A stretch of DNA of 64,000 bases from Rhizobium sp. CC-YZS058 (GTDB lineage: Bacteria > Pseudomonadota > Alphaproteobacteria > Rhizobiales > Rhizobiaceae), in the NCBI RefSeq assembly GCF_034720595.1, contig NZ_JAYESJ010000001.1:2382001-2446000 (forward strand), given 5' to 3'. Shown here in pieces: positions 38,533-47,998 of the stretch (positions are counted from its first letter, which is position 1; each line of letters begins with the position of its first letter). The notes under the pieces are model-generated. The model did not search any database. It saw only the letters and a list, made by a program, of their open reading frames with translations, and was not told the DNA's origin. A program made the position numbers and the translations under genes.

Positions 38533-38861
38533 AGCGTCGCGGTATCCGGCTGTCGACGCGCGCAAGCGATGATCTGACCGAAATCTACCGAGGCCTCGCA
38601 ATTAAGAATCCGCCCGCCGCCGAGCGGCTTGTCCGAATCTTTGCCGAGAAGATAGAGGCGATCGCCGGCGTGGGCCTGACCGGCACCGCTGTCGATGAAG
38701 CCGACGAACAGCTTCGGATGATCGTCGTTCGCGACCATCGCGTCTATGTCCGCGTCACTGACAGCCACCTGATCGTGCTCGGCATCCGCCATGCACGACG
38801 ATTGACCCTGCCGGCCCATCTGTCTGCAATGGCCCGGAGCGAGAAAAGCGAAGACAGCTGA
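38529..38861 (+). CDS. parE: ParE-type toxin
   Basis: A 110-residue toxin of the RelE/ParE superfamily; ParE members poison DNA gyrase. Segments RLSTRASDDLTEIYRGL, PPAAERLVRIFAEKI and VRDHRVYVRVTD fit the fold. Unlike the second ParE in this window it is intact. Its stop codon is directly followed by the radA ATG with no gap, so radA is probably transcribed at least partly from this module's promoter and translated by coupling. Confidence 0.9.
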   Translation: MKRRGIRLSTRASDDLTEIYRGLAIKNPPAAERLVRIFAEKIEAIAGVGLTGTAVDEADEQLRMIVVRDHRVYVRVTDSHLIVLGIRHARRLTLPAHLSAMARSEKSEDS

Positions 38862-40262
38862 ATGGCCAAGGCCAGAACCACCTATATCTGCCAGAACTGC
38901 GGCACCGTGCACACCCGCTGGGTGGGAAAGTGCGAGGGCTGCGGCCAGTGGAACACGATCGTCGAGGAGGATGCGCTGGGCGGCATCGGCGGCGGACCGG
39001 GCAAGGTGCCGAAAAAGGGCCGGCCGGTGGCGCTGACGACGCTTGACGGCGAAACCGAGGATGCACCGCGGGTCGCCACGGGCATCGCCGAGCTTGACCG
39101 GGCGACCGGCGGCGGCTTCGTGCGCGGCTCGGCCGTGCTGATCGGCGGCGATCCGGGCATCGGCAAGTCGACCGTCCTGATGCAGGCGGCCGCCGCTCTC
39201 TCGCGCCAGGGCCACAAGATCATCTATGTCTCGGGCGAAGAGGCCGTGGCGCAGGTGCGGCTGCGGGCGCAGCGGCTGGGCGCCGCCTCCAGCGACGTGC
39301 TGCTGGCCGCCGAGACCAATGTCGAGGATATTCTGGCAACGCTCTCGGAAGGCAAGCGGCCCGATCTCGTCATCATCGATTCCATCCAGACGCTGTGGAG
39401 CGACATCGTCGATTCGGCGCCCGGTACCGTCACACAGGTGCGCACGGGGGTGCAGGCGATGATCCGTTTCGCCAAGCAGACGGGCGCCACCGTGGTGCTG
39501 GTCGGCCATGTCACCAAGGAAGGCCAGATCGCCGGTCCCCGCGTCGTCGAGCATATGGTCGATGCCGTGCTCTATTTCGAAGGCGACCGCGGCCATCACT
39601 ACCGCATCCTGCGCACGGTGAAGAACCGTTTCGGCCCGACCGACGAGATCGGCGTGTTCGAAATGAGCGACAAGGGCTTGCGCGAGGTCTCCAACCCCTC
39701 CGAGCTCTTCCTCGGCGAGCGCAACGCAAAATCCCCGGGTGCGGCCGTCTTTGCCGGCATGGAGGGCACACGGCCGGTGCTGGTGGAGGTGCAGGCGCTG
39801 GTCGCGCCCACCTCGCTCGGCACGCCGCGGCGCGCCGTCGTCGGCTGGGATTCGGCGCGGCTGTCGATGATCCTCGCCGTTCTGGAAGCCCATTGCGGCG
39901 TCAGGCTCGGCCAGCACGATGTCTATCTCAACGTGGCCGGCGGATATCGGATCGCCGAGCCGGCGGCCGATCTTGCCGTCGCCTCGGCGCTCGTTTCGTC
40001 GCTTGCCGGACTTGCCCTTCCTCCCGATTGCGTCTATTTCGGCGAAGTCAGCCTGTCGGGGGCCATCCGGCCGGTTGCGCACACGGCCCAGCGCCTGAAG
40101 GAAGCCGAGAAGCTCGGCTTTTCGCAGGCGGTCCTGCCGGCTCTGTCCGCCGATCTGCCGAAGGGCGCCGCCATGCGGTGGGGCGAGATGGAAAGCCTGC
40201 CGGATCTCGTGGCGCGCATTGCCGGCTCGAAGGGGGCATTGAGGCAGGCGGACGACGACTGA
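38862..40262 (+). CDS. radA: DNA repair protein RadA
   Basis: A 466-residue RecA-like protein that processes recombination intermediates by branch migration. An N-terminal four-cysteine zinc finger (CQNCGTVHTRW and CEGCGQW) is followed by Walker A GGDPGIGKST near residue 96, the KNRFG motif in TVKNRFGPTDEIG, and a Lon-protease-like C-terminal domain. The ATG abuts the parE stop. It begins the core run radA-cvpA-purF. Confidence 0.96.
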   Translation: MAKARTTYICQNCGTVHTRWVGKCEGCGQWNTIVEEDALGGIGGGPGKVPKKGRPVALTTLDGETEDAPRVATGIAELDRATGGGFVRGSAVLIGGDPGIGKSTVLMQAAAALSRQGHKIIYVSGEEAVAQVRLRAQRLGAASSDVLLAAETNVEDILATLSEGKRPDLVIIDSIQTLWSDIVDSAPGTVTQVRTGVQAMIRFAKQTGATVVLVGHVTKEGQIAGPRVVEHMVDAVLYFEGDRGHHYRILRTVKNRFGPTDEIGVFEMSDKGLREVSNPSELFLGERNAKSPGAAVFAGMEGTRPVLVEVQALVAPTSLGTPRRAVVGWDSARLSMILAVLEAHCGVRLGQHDVYLNVAGGYRIAEPAADLAVASALVSSLAGLALPPDCVYFGEVSLSGAIRPVAHTAQRLKEAEKLGFSQAVLPALSADLPKGAAMRWGEMESLPDLVARIAGSKGALRQADDD

Positions 40263-40462
40263 TCGCCTGCGCGGCGGTAGGCTTACTCAAGGCATGCGCA
40301 AGGGGCTGCGGCTGCGGACACATCCAGCCGTCGCGCCCGGCCGGTCGGTCGAGGTCTTAGAAAAGGGTCGGCGCGTCGAGGCGATGCGGCGCGCGGCAGC
40401 AAGTCGAGAGTGCCGGAGCGGACAATCTCCTTCGGCAGGTCTGTTCGGAGTGAAAGAACCCC

Positions 40463-41074
40463 ATGCCCATTACCATTCTCGACGGGATCGTCATCGGCGT
40501 CGCGCTGTTCTCGGCGGTGCTTGCCATGGTGCGCGGCTTCTCCCGCGAGGTCCTTTCCGTTGCCAGCTGGATCGGCGCAGCGGCGGCCGCCTATTTCCTC
40601 TATCCCTTCCTGCTGCCCTACGCGAAGACCTACACGAGCAGCGACACGGTGGCGCTGGCCGGCTCGGCCGGCGTGATCTTCCTCGTCGCGCTGATCATCA
40701 TCTCCTTCATCACCATGCGGATTGCCGATTTCATCATCGACAGCCGCATCGGCGCGCTGGACCGCACGCTCGGCTTCCTCTTCGGCGCAGCACGCGGCAT
40801 CCTGCTGATCGTCGTTGCCATGCTGTTCTTCAACTGGCTCGTTCCGGAGCGCCAGCCGACTTGGATCACCGAGGCGAAATCGAAGCCGCTGCTCGACAAT
40901 CTGGGCATGAAGCTGATCGCCATGCTGCCGGAAGAGATCGACACGAGCATCACCAACCGCCTGATGGGCCGCAACCCGCCCGGTGAACCGGATGCCACGC
41001 AGCCGGCAACGCCGGACCAGCCGCCGGGCGACGATACGCCGGCGATCGAACCCGACCAGCCGACCAACGGCTGA
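40463..41074 (+). CDS. cvpA: CvpA-family membrane protein
   Basis: A 203-residue protein with four hydrophobic segments in the first 125 residues (GIVIGVALFSAVLAMVRG at the start), then a polar tail rich in Pro, Asp and Thr. CvpA was named for colicin V production and is linked to purine supply and envelope stress; its exact role is unsettled. GGAGTGAAAG precedes the ATG. It sits between radA and purF, a common order. Confidence 0.92.
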   Translation: MPITILDGIVIGVALFSAVLAMVRGFSREVLSVASWIGAAAAAYFLYPFLLPYAKTYTSSDTVALAGSAGVIFLVALIIISFITMRIADFIIDSRIGALDRTLGFLFGAARGILLIVVAMLFFNWLVPERQPTWITEAKSKPLLDNLGMKLIAMLPEEIDTSITNRLMGRNPPGEPDATQPATPDQPPGDDTPAIEPDQPTNG

Positions 41075-41099
41075 GCACGTACCTGAACGACTGTGTTGC

Positions 41100-41117
41100 G
41101 GCCCGCTCAAGCGGGCC
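41100..41117 (+). terminator. GC-rich hairpin between cvpA and purF
   Basis: GGCCCGCT (41100-41107) and AGCGGGCC (41110-41117) form a perfect inverted repeat with a tight loop. Only a short T pair follows, so termination strength is uncertain. It may attenuate or end cvpA transcription before purF. Confidence 0.5.
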
Positions 41118-41217
41118 CTTCGCGTTGATACTGCCGCCGGCCCTGCCTGTCGCTTGAACGGGCCCGGCCATGCTACGATATGACAATCGCCGCCTGCCGA
41201 GAGTGAAGGGACATCCG

Positions 41218-42723
41218 ATGACCGAGCTGAGAGCCCAGACCGAGAGGGCCCGAGAGATCCATGATGAACAGGACGGCGATACGCTGCATGAGGAATGCGG
41301 CGTGTTCGGCATTCTCGGCCATGAGGATGCCGCGACGCTGACGGCCCTCGGCCTGCATGCGCTCCAGCATCGCGGACAGGAAGCGGCCGGTATCGTGACC
41401 TTTGACGGGCGGCAGTTCTACACGGAAAAGCGCATGGGCCTCGTCGGCGACCACTATACGGACCCGGCCACCCTCGCCAAGCTGCCCGGCTATATCGGCA
41501 TCGGCCATACCCGCTACTCCACCACCGGCGAAGTCGCGCTGCGCAACGTCCAGCCGCTGTTTGCGGAGCTCGAGGTCGGCGGCATCGCCATTGCGCACAA
41601 TGGCAACCTTACCAATGGCCTCACCCTGCGCCGCCAGCTGATCGCCGATGGCGCCATCTGCCAGTCGACCTCGGATACGGAGGTCGTGCTGCACCTGATC
41701 GCCCGGTCCAAGCATTCGGGCTCCGGCGAGCGTTTCGTCGATGCGATCGGCCAGGTGGAAGGCGGCTATTCCATGCTCGCGATCACCCGCACCAAGCTGA
41801 TCGCCGCCCGCGATCCCTTCGGCATCCGCCCGCTTGTCATGGGCGAGCTTGACGGCAAGCCGATCTTCGCGTCGGAGACCTGCGCGCTCGACATCATCGG
41901 CGCCAAGTTCGTTCGCGATGTCGAGAATGGCGAGGTCGTGATCTGCGAGATCCAGCCGGACGGATCGATTTCGATCGAGTCCCGCAAGGCGGCAAAGCCC
42001 CTGCCCGAGCGGCTCTGCCTGTTCGAATATGTCTATTTCGCGCGGCCGGATTCGGTCGTTGGCGGGCGCAATGTCTATGTGGCGCGCAAGAACATGGGCA
42101 TCAATCTTGCCCGCGAGGCGCCCGTCGAGGCCGATGTGGTGGTGCCCGTGCCGGATGGCGGCACGCCGGCGGCAATCGGCTTCGCGCAGGAAAGCGGCAT
42201 TCCCTTCGAGCTCGGCATCATCCGCAATCACTATGTCGGCCGCACCTTCATCGAGCCGACCCAGCAGATCCGCGCCTTCGGCGTCAAGCTCAAGCATTCG
42301 GCCAACCGGGCGATGATCGAGGGCAAGCGCGTGGTGCTGATCGACGATTCGATCGTGCGCGGCACGACCTCGGTCAAGATCGTGCAGATGATCCGCGAGG
42401 CCGGCGCACGCGAGGTGCATATCCGCGTCGCAAGCCCGATGATCTACCATCCCGACTTCTACGGCATCGATACGCCGGACGCCGACAAGCTGCTCGCCAA
42501 CCAGCATGAGGATCTTGCCTCGATGTGCGCCTATATCGGCGCCGATTCGCTGCAGTTTCTCTCGATCGACGGGCTTTACCGCGCCGTCGGCGGCGAGCCG
42601 CGCAATGCGCAGGCACCGCAGTTCACCGACCATTATTTCACCGGCGATTATCCGACCCGCCTGCTCGACCGCGAGGGTGCCGGCAATGTCCGCAAGCTCG
42701 CCGTCATGGCGAGCAATGGCTGA
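41218..42723 (+). CDS. purF: Amidophosphoribosyltransferase
   Basis: A 501-residue enzyme for the first committed step of purine synthesis, using glutamine and PRPP. A short N-terminal propeptide ends before the catalytic cysteine in EECGVFGILG; the glutaminase domain follows (LQHRGQEAAGI, TRYSTTG), and the C-terminal half has the PRPP loop VVLIDDSIVRGTTS. GTGAAGGG precedes the ATG at 41218. The SDR gene begins 20 bases after the stop. Confidence 0.96.
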   Translation: MTELRAQTERAREIHDEQDGDTLHEECGVFGILGHEDAATLTALGLHALQHRGQEAAGIVTFDGRQFYTEKRMGLVGDHYTDPATLAKLPGYIGIGHTRYSTTGEVALRNVQPLFAELEVGGIAIAHNGNLTNGLTLRRQLIADGAICQSTSDTEVVLHLIARSKHSGSGERFVDAIGQVEGGYSMLAITRTKLIAARDPFGIRPLVMGELDGKPIFASETCALDIIGAKFVRDVENGEVVICEIQPDGSISIESRKAAKPLPERLCLFEYVYFARPDSVVGGRNVYVARKNMGINLAREAPVEADVVVPVPDGGTPAAIGFAQESGIPFELGIIRNHYVGRTFIEPTQQIRAFGVKLKHSANRAMIEGKRVVLIDDSIVRGTTSVKIVQMIREAGAREVHIRVASPMIYHPDFYGIDTPDADKLLANQHEDLASMCAYIGADSLQFLSIDGLYRAVGGEPRNAQAPQFTDHYFTGDYPTRLLDREGAGNVRKLAVMASNG

Positions 42724-42743
42724 GCAGGCAGGATTGACAGAGA

Positions 42744-43487
42744 ATGAGCATTGATCTGAAGGGGCGCATCGCGCTCGTCACCGGCGCCTCGCGCGGCATC
42801 GGATACTTTACCGCGCTGGAGCTGGCACGGGCGGGCGCCCAAATCGTCGCCTGCGCGCGCACGGTCGGCGGGCTGGAAGAGCTCGACGACGCGATCAAGG
42901 CCGAGGGCGGCCTGCCGGCGACCCTTGTTCCCTTCGACCTCGCGGACATGGGCGCGATCGACCGGCTGGGTGCGGCCATTCACGAGCGCTGGGGCCGGCT
43001 CGACATCCTGATCGCCAATGCCGGCGTGCTGGGCACGATCTCGCCGATCGGCCATGTCGAGGCGAAGGTCTTCGAGAAGGTGATGGCCATCAATGTCACG
43101 GCCACCTGGCGGCTGATCCGCTCGGTCGATCCGCTGCTGACTGCCTCGGACGCCGGCCGGGCTTTGATCCTGTCATCCTCGGCCGCCCACAAGTGCAAGC
43201 CCTTCTGGGGCCCCTATTCCGCGTCCAAGGCGGCGGTCGAAGCTTTGGCCCGCACCTGGGCCGGCGAGACCCAGCGACTGCCGCTGCGCATCCTCTCCGT
43301 CGATCCCGGCGGCACCCGCACCGCCATGCGCGCCCAGGCCATGCCCGGCGAAGACCCCGCCACCGTGCCGCACCCCTCCGAAATCGCCAAGGCACTCCTG
43401 CCCCTGGTCGGACCCGAGCAGACCGAAACCGGCAAGCTCTTCATCGTGCGCGAGGGAAAGATCGTCGATTATCGGCTGCCGGAGTAA
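42744..43487 (+). CDS. Short-chain dehydrogenase/reductase
   Basis: A 247-residue classical SDR. The cofactor loop is TGASRGIGYFTA, with ANAG near residue 92, and the catalytic Ser, Tyr and Lys fall in SSSAAHKCKPFWGPYSASKA. Its substrate is unknown, and it is not FabG, which is encoded elsewhere in the window. It follows purF closely on the same strand, probably in the same transcript. It ends about six bases from the broken parE on the other strand. Confidence 0.92.
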   Translation: MSIDLKGRIALVTGASRGIGYFTALELARAGAQIVACARTVGGLEELDDAIKAEGGLPATLVPFDLADMGAIDRLGAAIHERWGRLDILIANAGVLGTISPIGHVEAKVFEKVMAINVTATWRLIRSVDPLLTASDAGRALILSSSAAHKCKPFWGPYSASKAAVEALARTWAGETQRLPLRILSVDPGGTRTAMRAQAMPGEDPATVPHPSEIAKALLPLVGPEQTETGKLFIVREGKIVDYRLPE

Positions 43488-43493
43488 GGGCGC

Positions 43494-43799
43494 CTAGCGT
43501 CGGTCCCGTAGCGCATCGACGGTCACGTTGCGCCCGGCGGCGAAGACACCGAGGACGGTGATGACGTCGGCTTCAACCTGAAAGGCTATACTCGCGCGAC
43601 GCTCGAAACCAACGATTCTAAGGCCAAGGGTCTCGCCCTCGCGTACGCTGCCCCGTTTCGGGAAGGTCTTCAGATTGTCAAGGAACTGATAGAGACGGTC
43701 GATCTAGGCCGAGGCAATGGAGCGTCCCGCCTTCTGGGAGATATAGTCGAAGAGCTCGTTGATCTCCTGCACGGCCTTTGGATGGAGTTTGAGCTCCAT
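43494..43799 (-). pseudogene. ParE/RelE-type toxin broken by an in-frame amber codon
   Basis: The frame starts ATG at 43799, seven bases after its antitoxin stop, and runs 102 codons to TAG at 43494. It encodes a ParE-type toxin (ELKLHPKAVQEINELFDYI, then IDRLYQFLDNLKTFPKRG, then FERRASIAFQVEADVITVLG). Codon 32 (43704-43706) is TAG where family members usually have a tyrosine or similar residue, so the product stops after 31 residues. All the rest of the frame is intact, which points to a recent nonsense change or a sequencing error. Confidence 0.85.
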
Positions 43800-43806
43800 C
43801 GCCTGA

Positions 43807-44067
43807 CTAACCGCGCATCCGAGCCGCTTCTTGATGCGCTCGCGACAAGGAGCGCGCCTCTTCCAGCGAAAGCGGTTCGACCGCGCCGGACTTCAGCTCG
43901 TCACGACGAGACGCAACTTCGATAAGCCAAGCTTCGTGAGTGCGTTCCGCATCGCTTAGCAGAAGTAGTGCGGCATGAACCACCGCATTAGCATCGGCAT
44001 AGTCGCCATTCTTGAGCTGCCGCTCCACAAATTCACGATCCTCAAGGCTGAGTTCTATCGAATCCAC
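43807..44067 (-). CDS. ParD-type antitoxin (partner of broken ParE)
   Basis: An 86-residue protein with a ribbon-helix-helix N-terminus (IELSLEDREFVERQLKNGDY, ADANAVVHAALLLL) and a charged C-terminus, typical of ParD. The start is GTG with GGAGC upstream. Its toxin gene follows seven bases downstream but carries an internal stop. The intact antitoxin may still bind its own promoter, or act against toxins elsewhere. It lies between the SDR gene and pssA. Confidence 0.85.
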   Translation of the reverse strand: MDSIELSLEDREFVERQLKNGDYADANAVVHAALLLLSDAERTHEAWLIEVASRRDELKSGAVEPLSLEEARSLSRAHQEAARMRG

Positions 44068-44125
44068 GTTTGAGCTCCGGGTTCTTTTTCGAACAGCTGA
44101 TCTTGCCGCAGTGGGCCGCGTCCGT

Positions 44126-44974
44126 CTAGTGCCGCTCTACCGGCAGCCCGTCTTCGCGGACTTCTTCCGGGTGCTCCGGCCACTTACCGCCATATTTCTT
44201 CTCCCAGGCCCAGGCACCGAAGGGGAGCGTGGCGAGGTAGGCGACGGCGGTGATGACCATGGTTTCCCAGGTGAAGCTCATCAGCGTCGCGACATAGATG
44301 ACGACGGCCAGGATGACCGGGAGCACGAGGTCGCGGCGAACGCGGTTTTCCGACTTGCCGGACCAGACAGGCAGCCGGCTGACGAGCAGGAAGGCGATGA
44401 GCACGGTATAGGCAGAGGCGAAGAAGGCGAGCGTGCGGCCCATCTCCACGCCGATCAGGCCCAGATAGACCGGCAGCAGAACGAGCATGGCGCCGGCCGG
44501 CGCCGGAACCCCAACGAAGTATTCCGATTGCCACTTCGCCTTCACGTCGCGCTCCGCCATGACGTTGAAGCGGGCGAGACGGAGGCCAGCGGCAATCACG
44601 TAAAGCAGCGCGGCGATCCAGCCGACCGAGCGCGCTTCGTCCAGCACATAGGCGAAGGAGACGAGCGCCGGGGCAACGCCGAAATTGACGATGTCGGCAA
44701 GCGAATCCATCTGCACGCCGAACTTTGAGGTGGCCTTCATCAGCCGCGCCACCCGCCCATCGATCCCGTCCAGGAACGCAGCGATCAGGACCATGGCGAC
44801 GGCGAGTTCGAAGCGGCCTTCGAAGGCGAGACGAACACCGGACAAGCCGGCGCAGATCGCCAGCACGGTGATCATGTTCGGCACCAGCAGCCGGACCGGG
44901 ATGTCCCTCAGCCGCGGACCGCGCGCCTCGTCATTCGGGCCGTTCGGCTCGTAATGGGGGAACGGCGTTTCCAT
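44126..44974 (-). CDS. pssA: CDP-diacylglycerol-serine O-phosphatidyltransferase
   Basis: A 282-residue inner-membrane enzyme that makes phosphatidylserine from CDP-diacylglycerol and serine. The CDP-alcohol motif reads DGIDGRVARLMKATSKFG followed by MDSLAD. About eight hydrophobic segments are visible, the layout of the type II enzyme. AGAAGGAG precedes the ATG. It follows psd, so the two enzymes for phosphatidylethanolamine are encoded together. Confidence 0.95.
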   Translation of the reverse strand: METPFPHYEPNGPNDEARGPRLRDIPVRLLVPNMITVLAICAGLSGVRLAFEGRFELAVAMVLIAAFLDGIDGRVARLMKATSKFGVQMDSLADIVNFGVAPALVSFAYVLDEARSVGWIAALLYVIAAGLRLARFNVMAERDVKAKWQSEYFVGVPAPAGAMLVLLPVYLGLIGVEMGRTLAFFASAYTVLIAFLLVSRLPVWSGKSENRVRRDLVLPVILAVVIYVATLMSFTWETMVITAVAYLATLPFGAWAWEKKYGGKWPEHPEEVREDGLPVERH

Positions 44975-45101
44975 CGGCGCTTTCTCCTTCTGTGCGGCGG
45001 GGTGCCGCGTCGTGGATCGACTGTCCGGTCGCGCCGGCCTCCCCTAACGCGGAGCGGCGCCGTTTCGCTGCATCGGGCCTTGCAAAAGCCGGGAACGGAC
45101 C

Positions 45102-45800
45102 TCAGCCGCGGCGGCTGACGGTCGGGCCCTTGTCGCTTGAAAACTCGGCAAGCACCGTTTCACCGGCAATCGCCAGCTGGCCGAGGCTGACCCGTGGCTC
45201 GGCGCCGGCCGGCAGGAAGACATCCAGCCGCGAGCCGAAGCGGATGAGGCCGAAGCGCTGGCCGGCATCGACGATCTCGCCCGGCTGCGCCCAGCAGATG
45301 ATGCGGCGCGCCACCAGTCCGGCGATCTGCACGACGCCGATCGCGCCATGCGCCGTTTCGATCACCAGGCCGTTGCGCTCGTTCTCGCTGCTGGCCTTGT
45401 CGAGCTCGGCATTGACGAACTGGCCGGCGCGGTAGGCGATCTTGGTAATCGAGCCGCGCATCGGCGCGCGGTTCACGTGGCAGTTGAAGACATTCATGAA
45501 GACCGAGATGCGCAGCATCGGCTCGATCCCGAGGTCGAGCTCGACCGGTGGCACGATGCGCGCGATCGAGGAGACGCGACCATCGGCCGGGCTGATGACC
45601 AGATCATCGTCGAGCGGCGTGATGCGGATCGGATCCCGGAAGAAATAGGCGCACCAGGCGGTCAGCAGGAAGCCGACCCACATCAGCGGCTCCCACAGCA
45701 GCCCGAGCAGCAGCGAGACGACGAAGAAAACGGCGATGAAGGGATAGCCCGCCTTGTGGATCGGCACCAGCGTGTTGCGGACAGATGAAATCAGGCTCAT
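45102..45800 (-). CDS. psd: Phosphatidylserine decarboxylase
   Basis: A 232-residue proenzyme of the short Psd type. It removes CO2 from phosphatidylserine to give phosphatidylethanolamine. N-terminal hydrophobic segments ([20 protein letters not shown]) anchor it, and self-cleavage occurs at the Gly-Ser in [14 protein letters not shown] near residue 190, creating the pyruvoyl group. ATG at 45800 chosen; the frame extends upstream. It is followed by pssA after about 127 bases. Confidence 0.95.
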   Translation of the reverse strand: MSLISSVRNTLVPIHKAGYPFIAVFFVVSLLLGLLWEPLMWVGFLLTAWCAYFFRDPIRITPLDDDLVISPADGRVSSIARIVPPVELDLGIEPMLRISVFMNVFNCHVNRAPMRGSITKIAYRAGQFVNAELDKASSENERNGLVIETAHGAIGVVQIAGLVARRIICWAQPGEIVDAGQRFGLIRFGSRLDVFLPAGAEPRVSLGQLAIAGETVLAEFSSDKGPTVSRRG

Positions 45801-45891
45801 GCACTCTCTCCAAAGCTCTTCCCGGCTCTTGCACCTATAGGGAATTGCGGGCTTCGGCAACCGACCCTCGCGGCCGCCGCCCCCACCTGCC

Positions 45892-47778
45892 CTACCGCGC
45901 GATGGGTCCGCGCAGAACGATGCCCAGATCGTCCTCTTCCTGCACCTTTTTCAGTTGCTCGGCCACCTCGGTTGCTTCGCGCTGGCGGTTCCACATCGAG
46001 GCATAAAGCCCGTTGCGCTCGATCAGCTCGCCATGCGTGCCGCGTTCGGCAATGCCGCCGTCCTTGAGCACGATGATCTCGTCGGCATGAATGACGGTCG
46101 AGAGCCGGTGGGCGATGATCAGCGTCGTCCGGTTCTGCGACACGATGTCCAGCGCCGCCTGGATCTCCTGTTCGGTGCGGGTGTCGAGCGCCGAGGTCGC
46201 CTCGTCGAGAACCAGGATCGGCGGGCTCTTCAGCACGGTGCGGGCGATCGCCACGCGCTGCTTCTCGCCGCCCGACAGTTTCAAACCCCGCTCCCCGACC
46301 ATGGCGTCGTAGCCGCCCGGCAGCGAGCCGATGAAGCTGTCGATCTGCGCCACGGCGGCAGCGGCCCGCACCTCCTCGTCGCTGGCGCTCGGCTTGCCAT
46401 AGCGGATGTTGTAGGCGATCGTGTCGTTGAACAGCACCGTATCCTGCGGCACCATGCCGATGACCGCGCGCAGGGTCTTTTGCGTCACGTCCCGCACATC
46501 CTGTCCGTCGATGGTGATCGCGCCGCCCTGCACATCGTAGAAGCGGTAGAGCAGGCGCGAGAGCGTCGACTTGCCGGCGCCCGATGGCCCGACCACGGCG
46601 ACAGTCCGCCCGGCCGGCACCTCGAAGCTGATGCCCTTCAGGATCGGACGGGCCGGATCATAGGCGAACTGCACATCCTTGAAGGCGATGGCGGCGCGAT
46701 CGACGACGAGGTCGCGTGCGCCGGGCCGGTCGTTGACCTCCGCCTGCACCTCCAGAAGGTCGAACATCTGCTCGATATCGGTCAGCCCCTGGCGGATTTC
46801 GCGATAGACGAAGCCGATGAAGTTGAGCGGGATCGACAGCTGCATCAGCATGGCGTTGATGAAGACGAAATCGCCGAGCGTCTGTTCGCCGCGCTGAACG
46901 GCGAGTGCGGACATGATCATCATCACGGCAGTGCCGAGGCCGAAGATCAGCGCCTGGCCGAAGTTCAGCCAGCCGAGCGAGGTCCAGACCTGCGTCGCGG
47001 AGCGCTCGTAGCGCGCCATGGACTTGTCGAAGCGCTGGGCCTCCATCTCCTCATTACCGAAATATTTGACCGTTTCGAAGTTGAGCAGGGAATCGATCGC
47101 CTTGGTGTTGGCGTCGGTGTCGCTGTCGTTCATGGCCCGGCGGATGCCGATGCGCCAATCACTGGCGCGCACGGTGAACCAGACATAGACGGCCACGGTC
47201 ACGGCGGTGACCAGAAGATAGGAGAAGCCATAGCCCCACCAGAAGATCGCCGCCGTGAGCGTGAATTCGAGCAGCGTCGGCACGCTGTTCAGGATGGTGA
47301 AGCGGACGATCGTCTCGATGCCCTTCGTGCCGCGCTCGATGATGCGGGAAAGGCCGCCGGTGCGTCGCTCCAGATGGAAGCGCAGCGACAGGCGATGCAT
47401 GTGGACGAAGGTGCGATAGGCGAGCTGGCGCACGGCATGCTGGCCAACGCTGGCAAAGAGCGCATCGCGCAGCTGGTTCAGCCCCGCCTGCAGCAGCCGC
47501 GCCAGATTATAGGCCACAACCAGCATCAGGGCGCCGGTCATCACCGCCGGCAAGAGGCCGACCATGTCGGCCCGGCCGTTCAGCGCGTCCGTTGCCCATT
47601 TGAAGAAATAGGGAACCAGCAGCAGGATCAGCTTGGCGACGACCAGGATCACGGTTGCCCAGACCACGCGCCGCTTCAAATCCGGCCGGTCGCCCGGCCA
47701 CATATAGGGCCAGAGATTGACGAGGGTGCCGAACGGATTGCCCGCGTCGGCGTAGACGGTCTTCTTCTGCGGTGCCAT
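45892..47778 (-). CDS. Atm1-type ABC exporter
   Basis: A 628-residue half transporter: six membrane segments in residues about 25-340, then an ABC domain with Walker [15 protein letters not shown], signature [12 protein letters not shown] and Walker [13 protein letters not shown]. Resemblance is to bacterial Atm1/HMT1 exporters, which handle glutathione-linked metals or sulphur compounds. The segments [19 protein letters not shown] and [11 protein letters not shown] are typical of that group. It precedes psd-pssA on the same strand. The substrate is inferred from family only. Confidence 0.92.
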   Translation of the reverse strand: MAPQKKTVYADAGNPFGTLVNLWPYMWPGDRPDLKRRVVWATVILVVAKLILLLVPYFFKWATDALNGRADMVGLLPAVMTGALMLVVAYNLARLLQAGLNQLRDALFASVGQHAVRQLAYRTFVHMHRLSLRFHLERRTGGLSRIIERGTKGIETIVRFTILNSVPTLLEFTLTAAIFWWGYGFSYLLVTAVTVAVYVWFTVRASDWRIGIRRAMNDSDTDANTKAIDSLLNFETVKYFGNEEMEAQRFDKSMARYERSATQVWTSLGWLNFGQALIFGLGTAVMMIMSALAVQRGEQTLGDFVFINAMLMQLSIPLNFIGFVYREIRQGLTDIEQMFDLLEVQAEVNDRPGARDLVVDRAAIAFKDVQFAYDPARPILKGISFEVPAGRTVAVVGPSGAGKSTLSRLLYRFYDVQGGAITIDGQDVRDVTQKTLRAVIGMVPQDTVLFNDTIAYNIRYGKPSASDEEVRAAAAVAQIDSFIGSLPGGYDAMVGERGLKLSGGEKQRVAIARTVLKSPPILVLDEATSALDTRTEQEIQAALDIVSQNRTTLIIAHRLSTVIHADEIIVLKDGGIAERGTHGELIERNGLYASMWNRQREATEVAEQLKKVQEEDDLGIVLRGPIAR

Positions 47779-47998
47779 GGTCACTTCCGGATGCGGCCTC
47801 CGATGCGCCCGGCACGGGACAGCCGCCTCTCTTCCCCTCGCAAGGCCATGCTGAGGCACGCCGGGTTTCCGGCCGCGATCAGACGGCGACGAATGCCAAA
47901 ACGGCGCTCTGCGAGAGCGCCGTTGCAGCATGCTTCACATAGGGGAGGCAAGGCCCGCCTGCAACCGCCGCACCGCAGGCGGCGGCGACAACAGCGGC

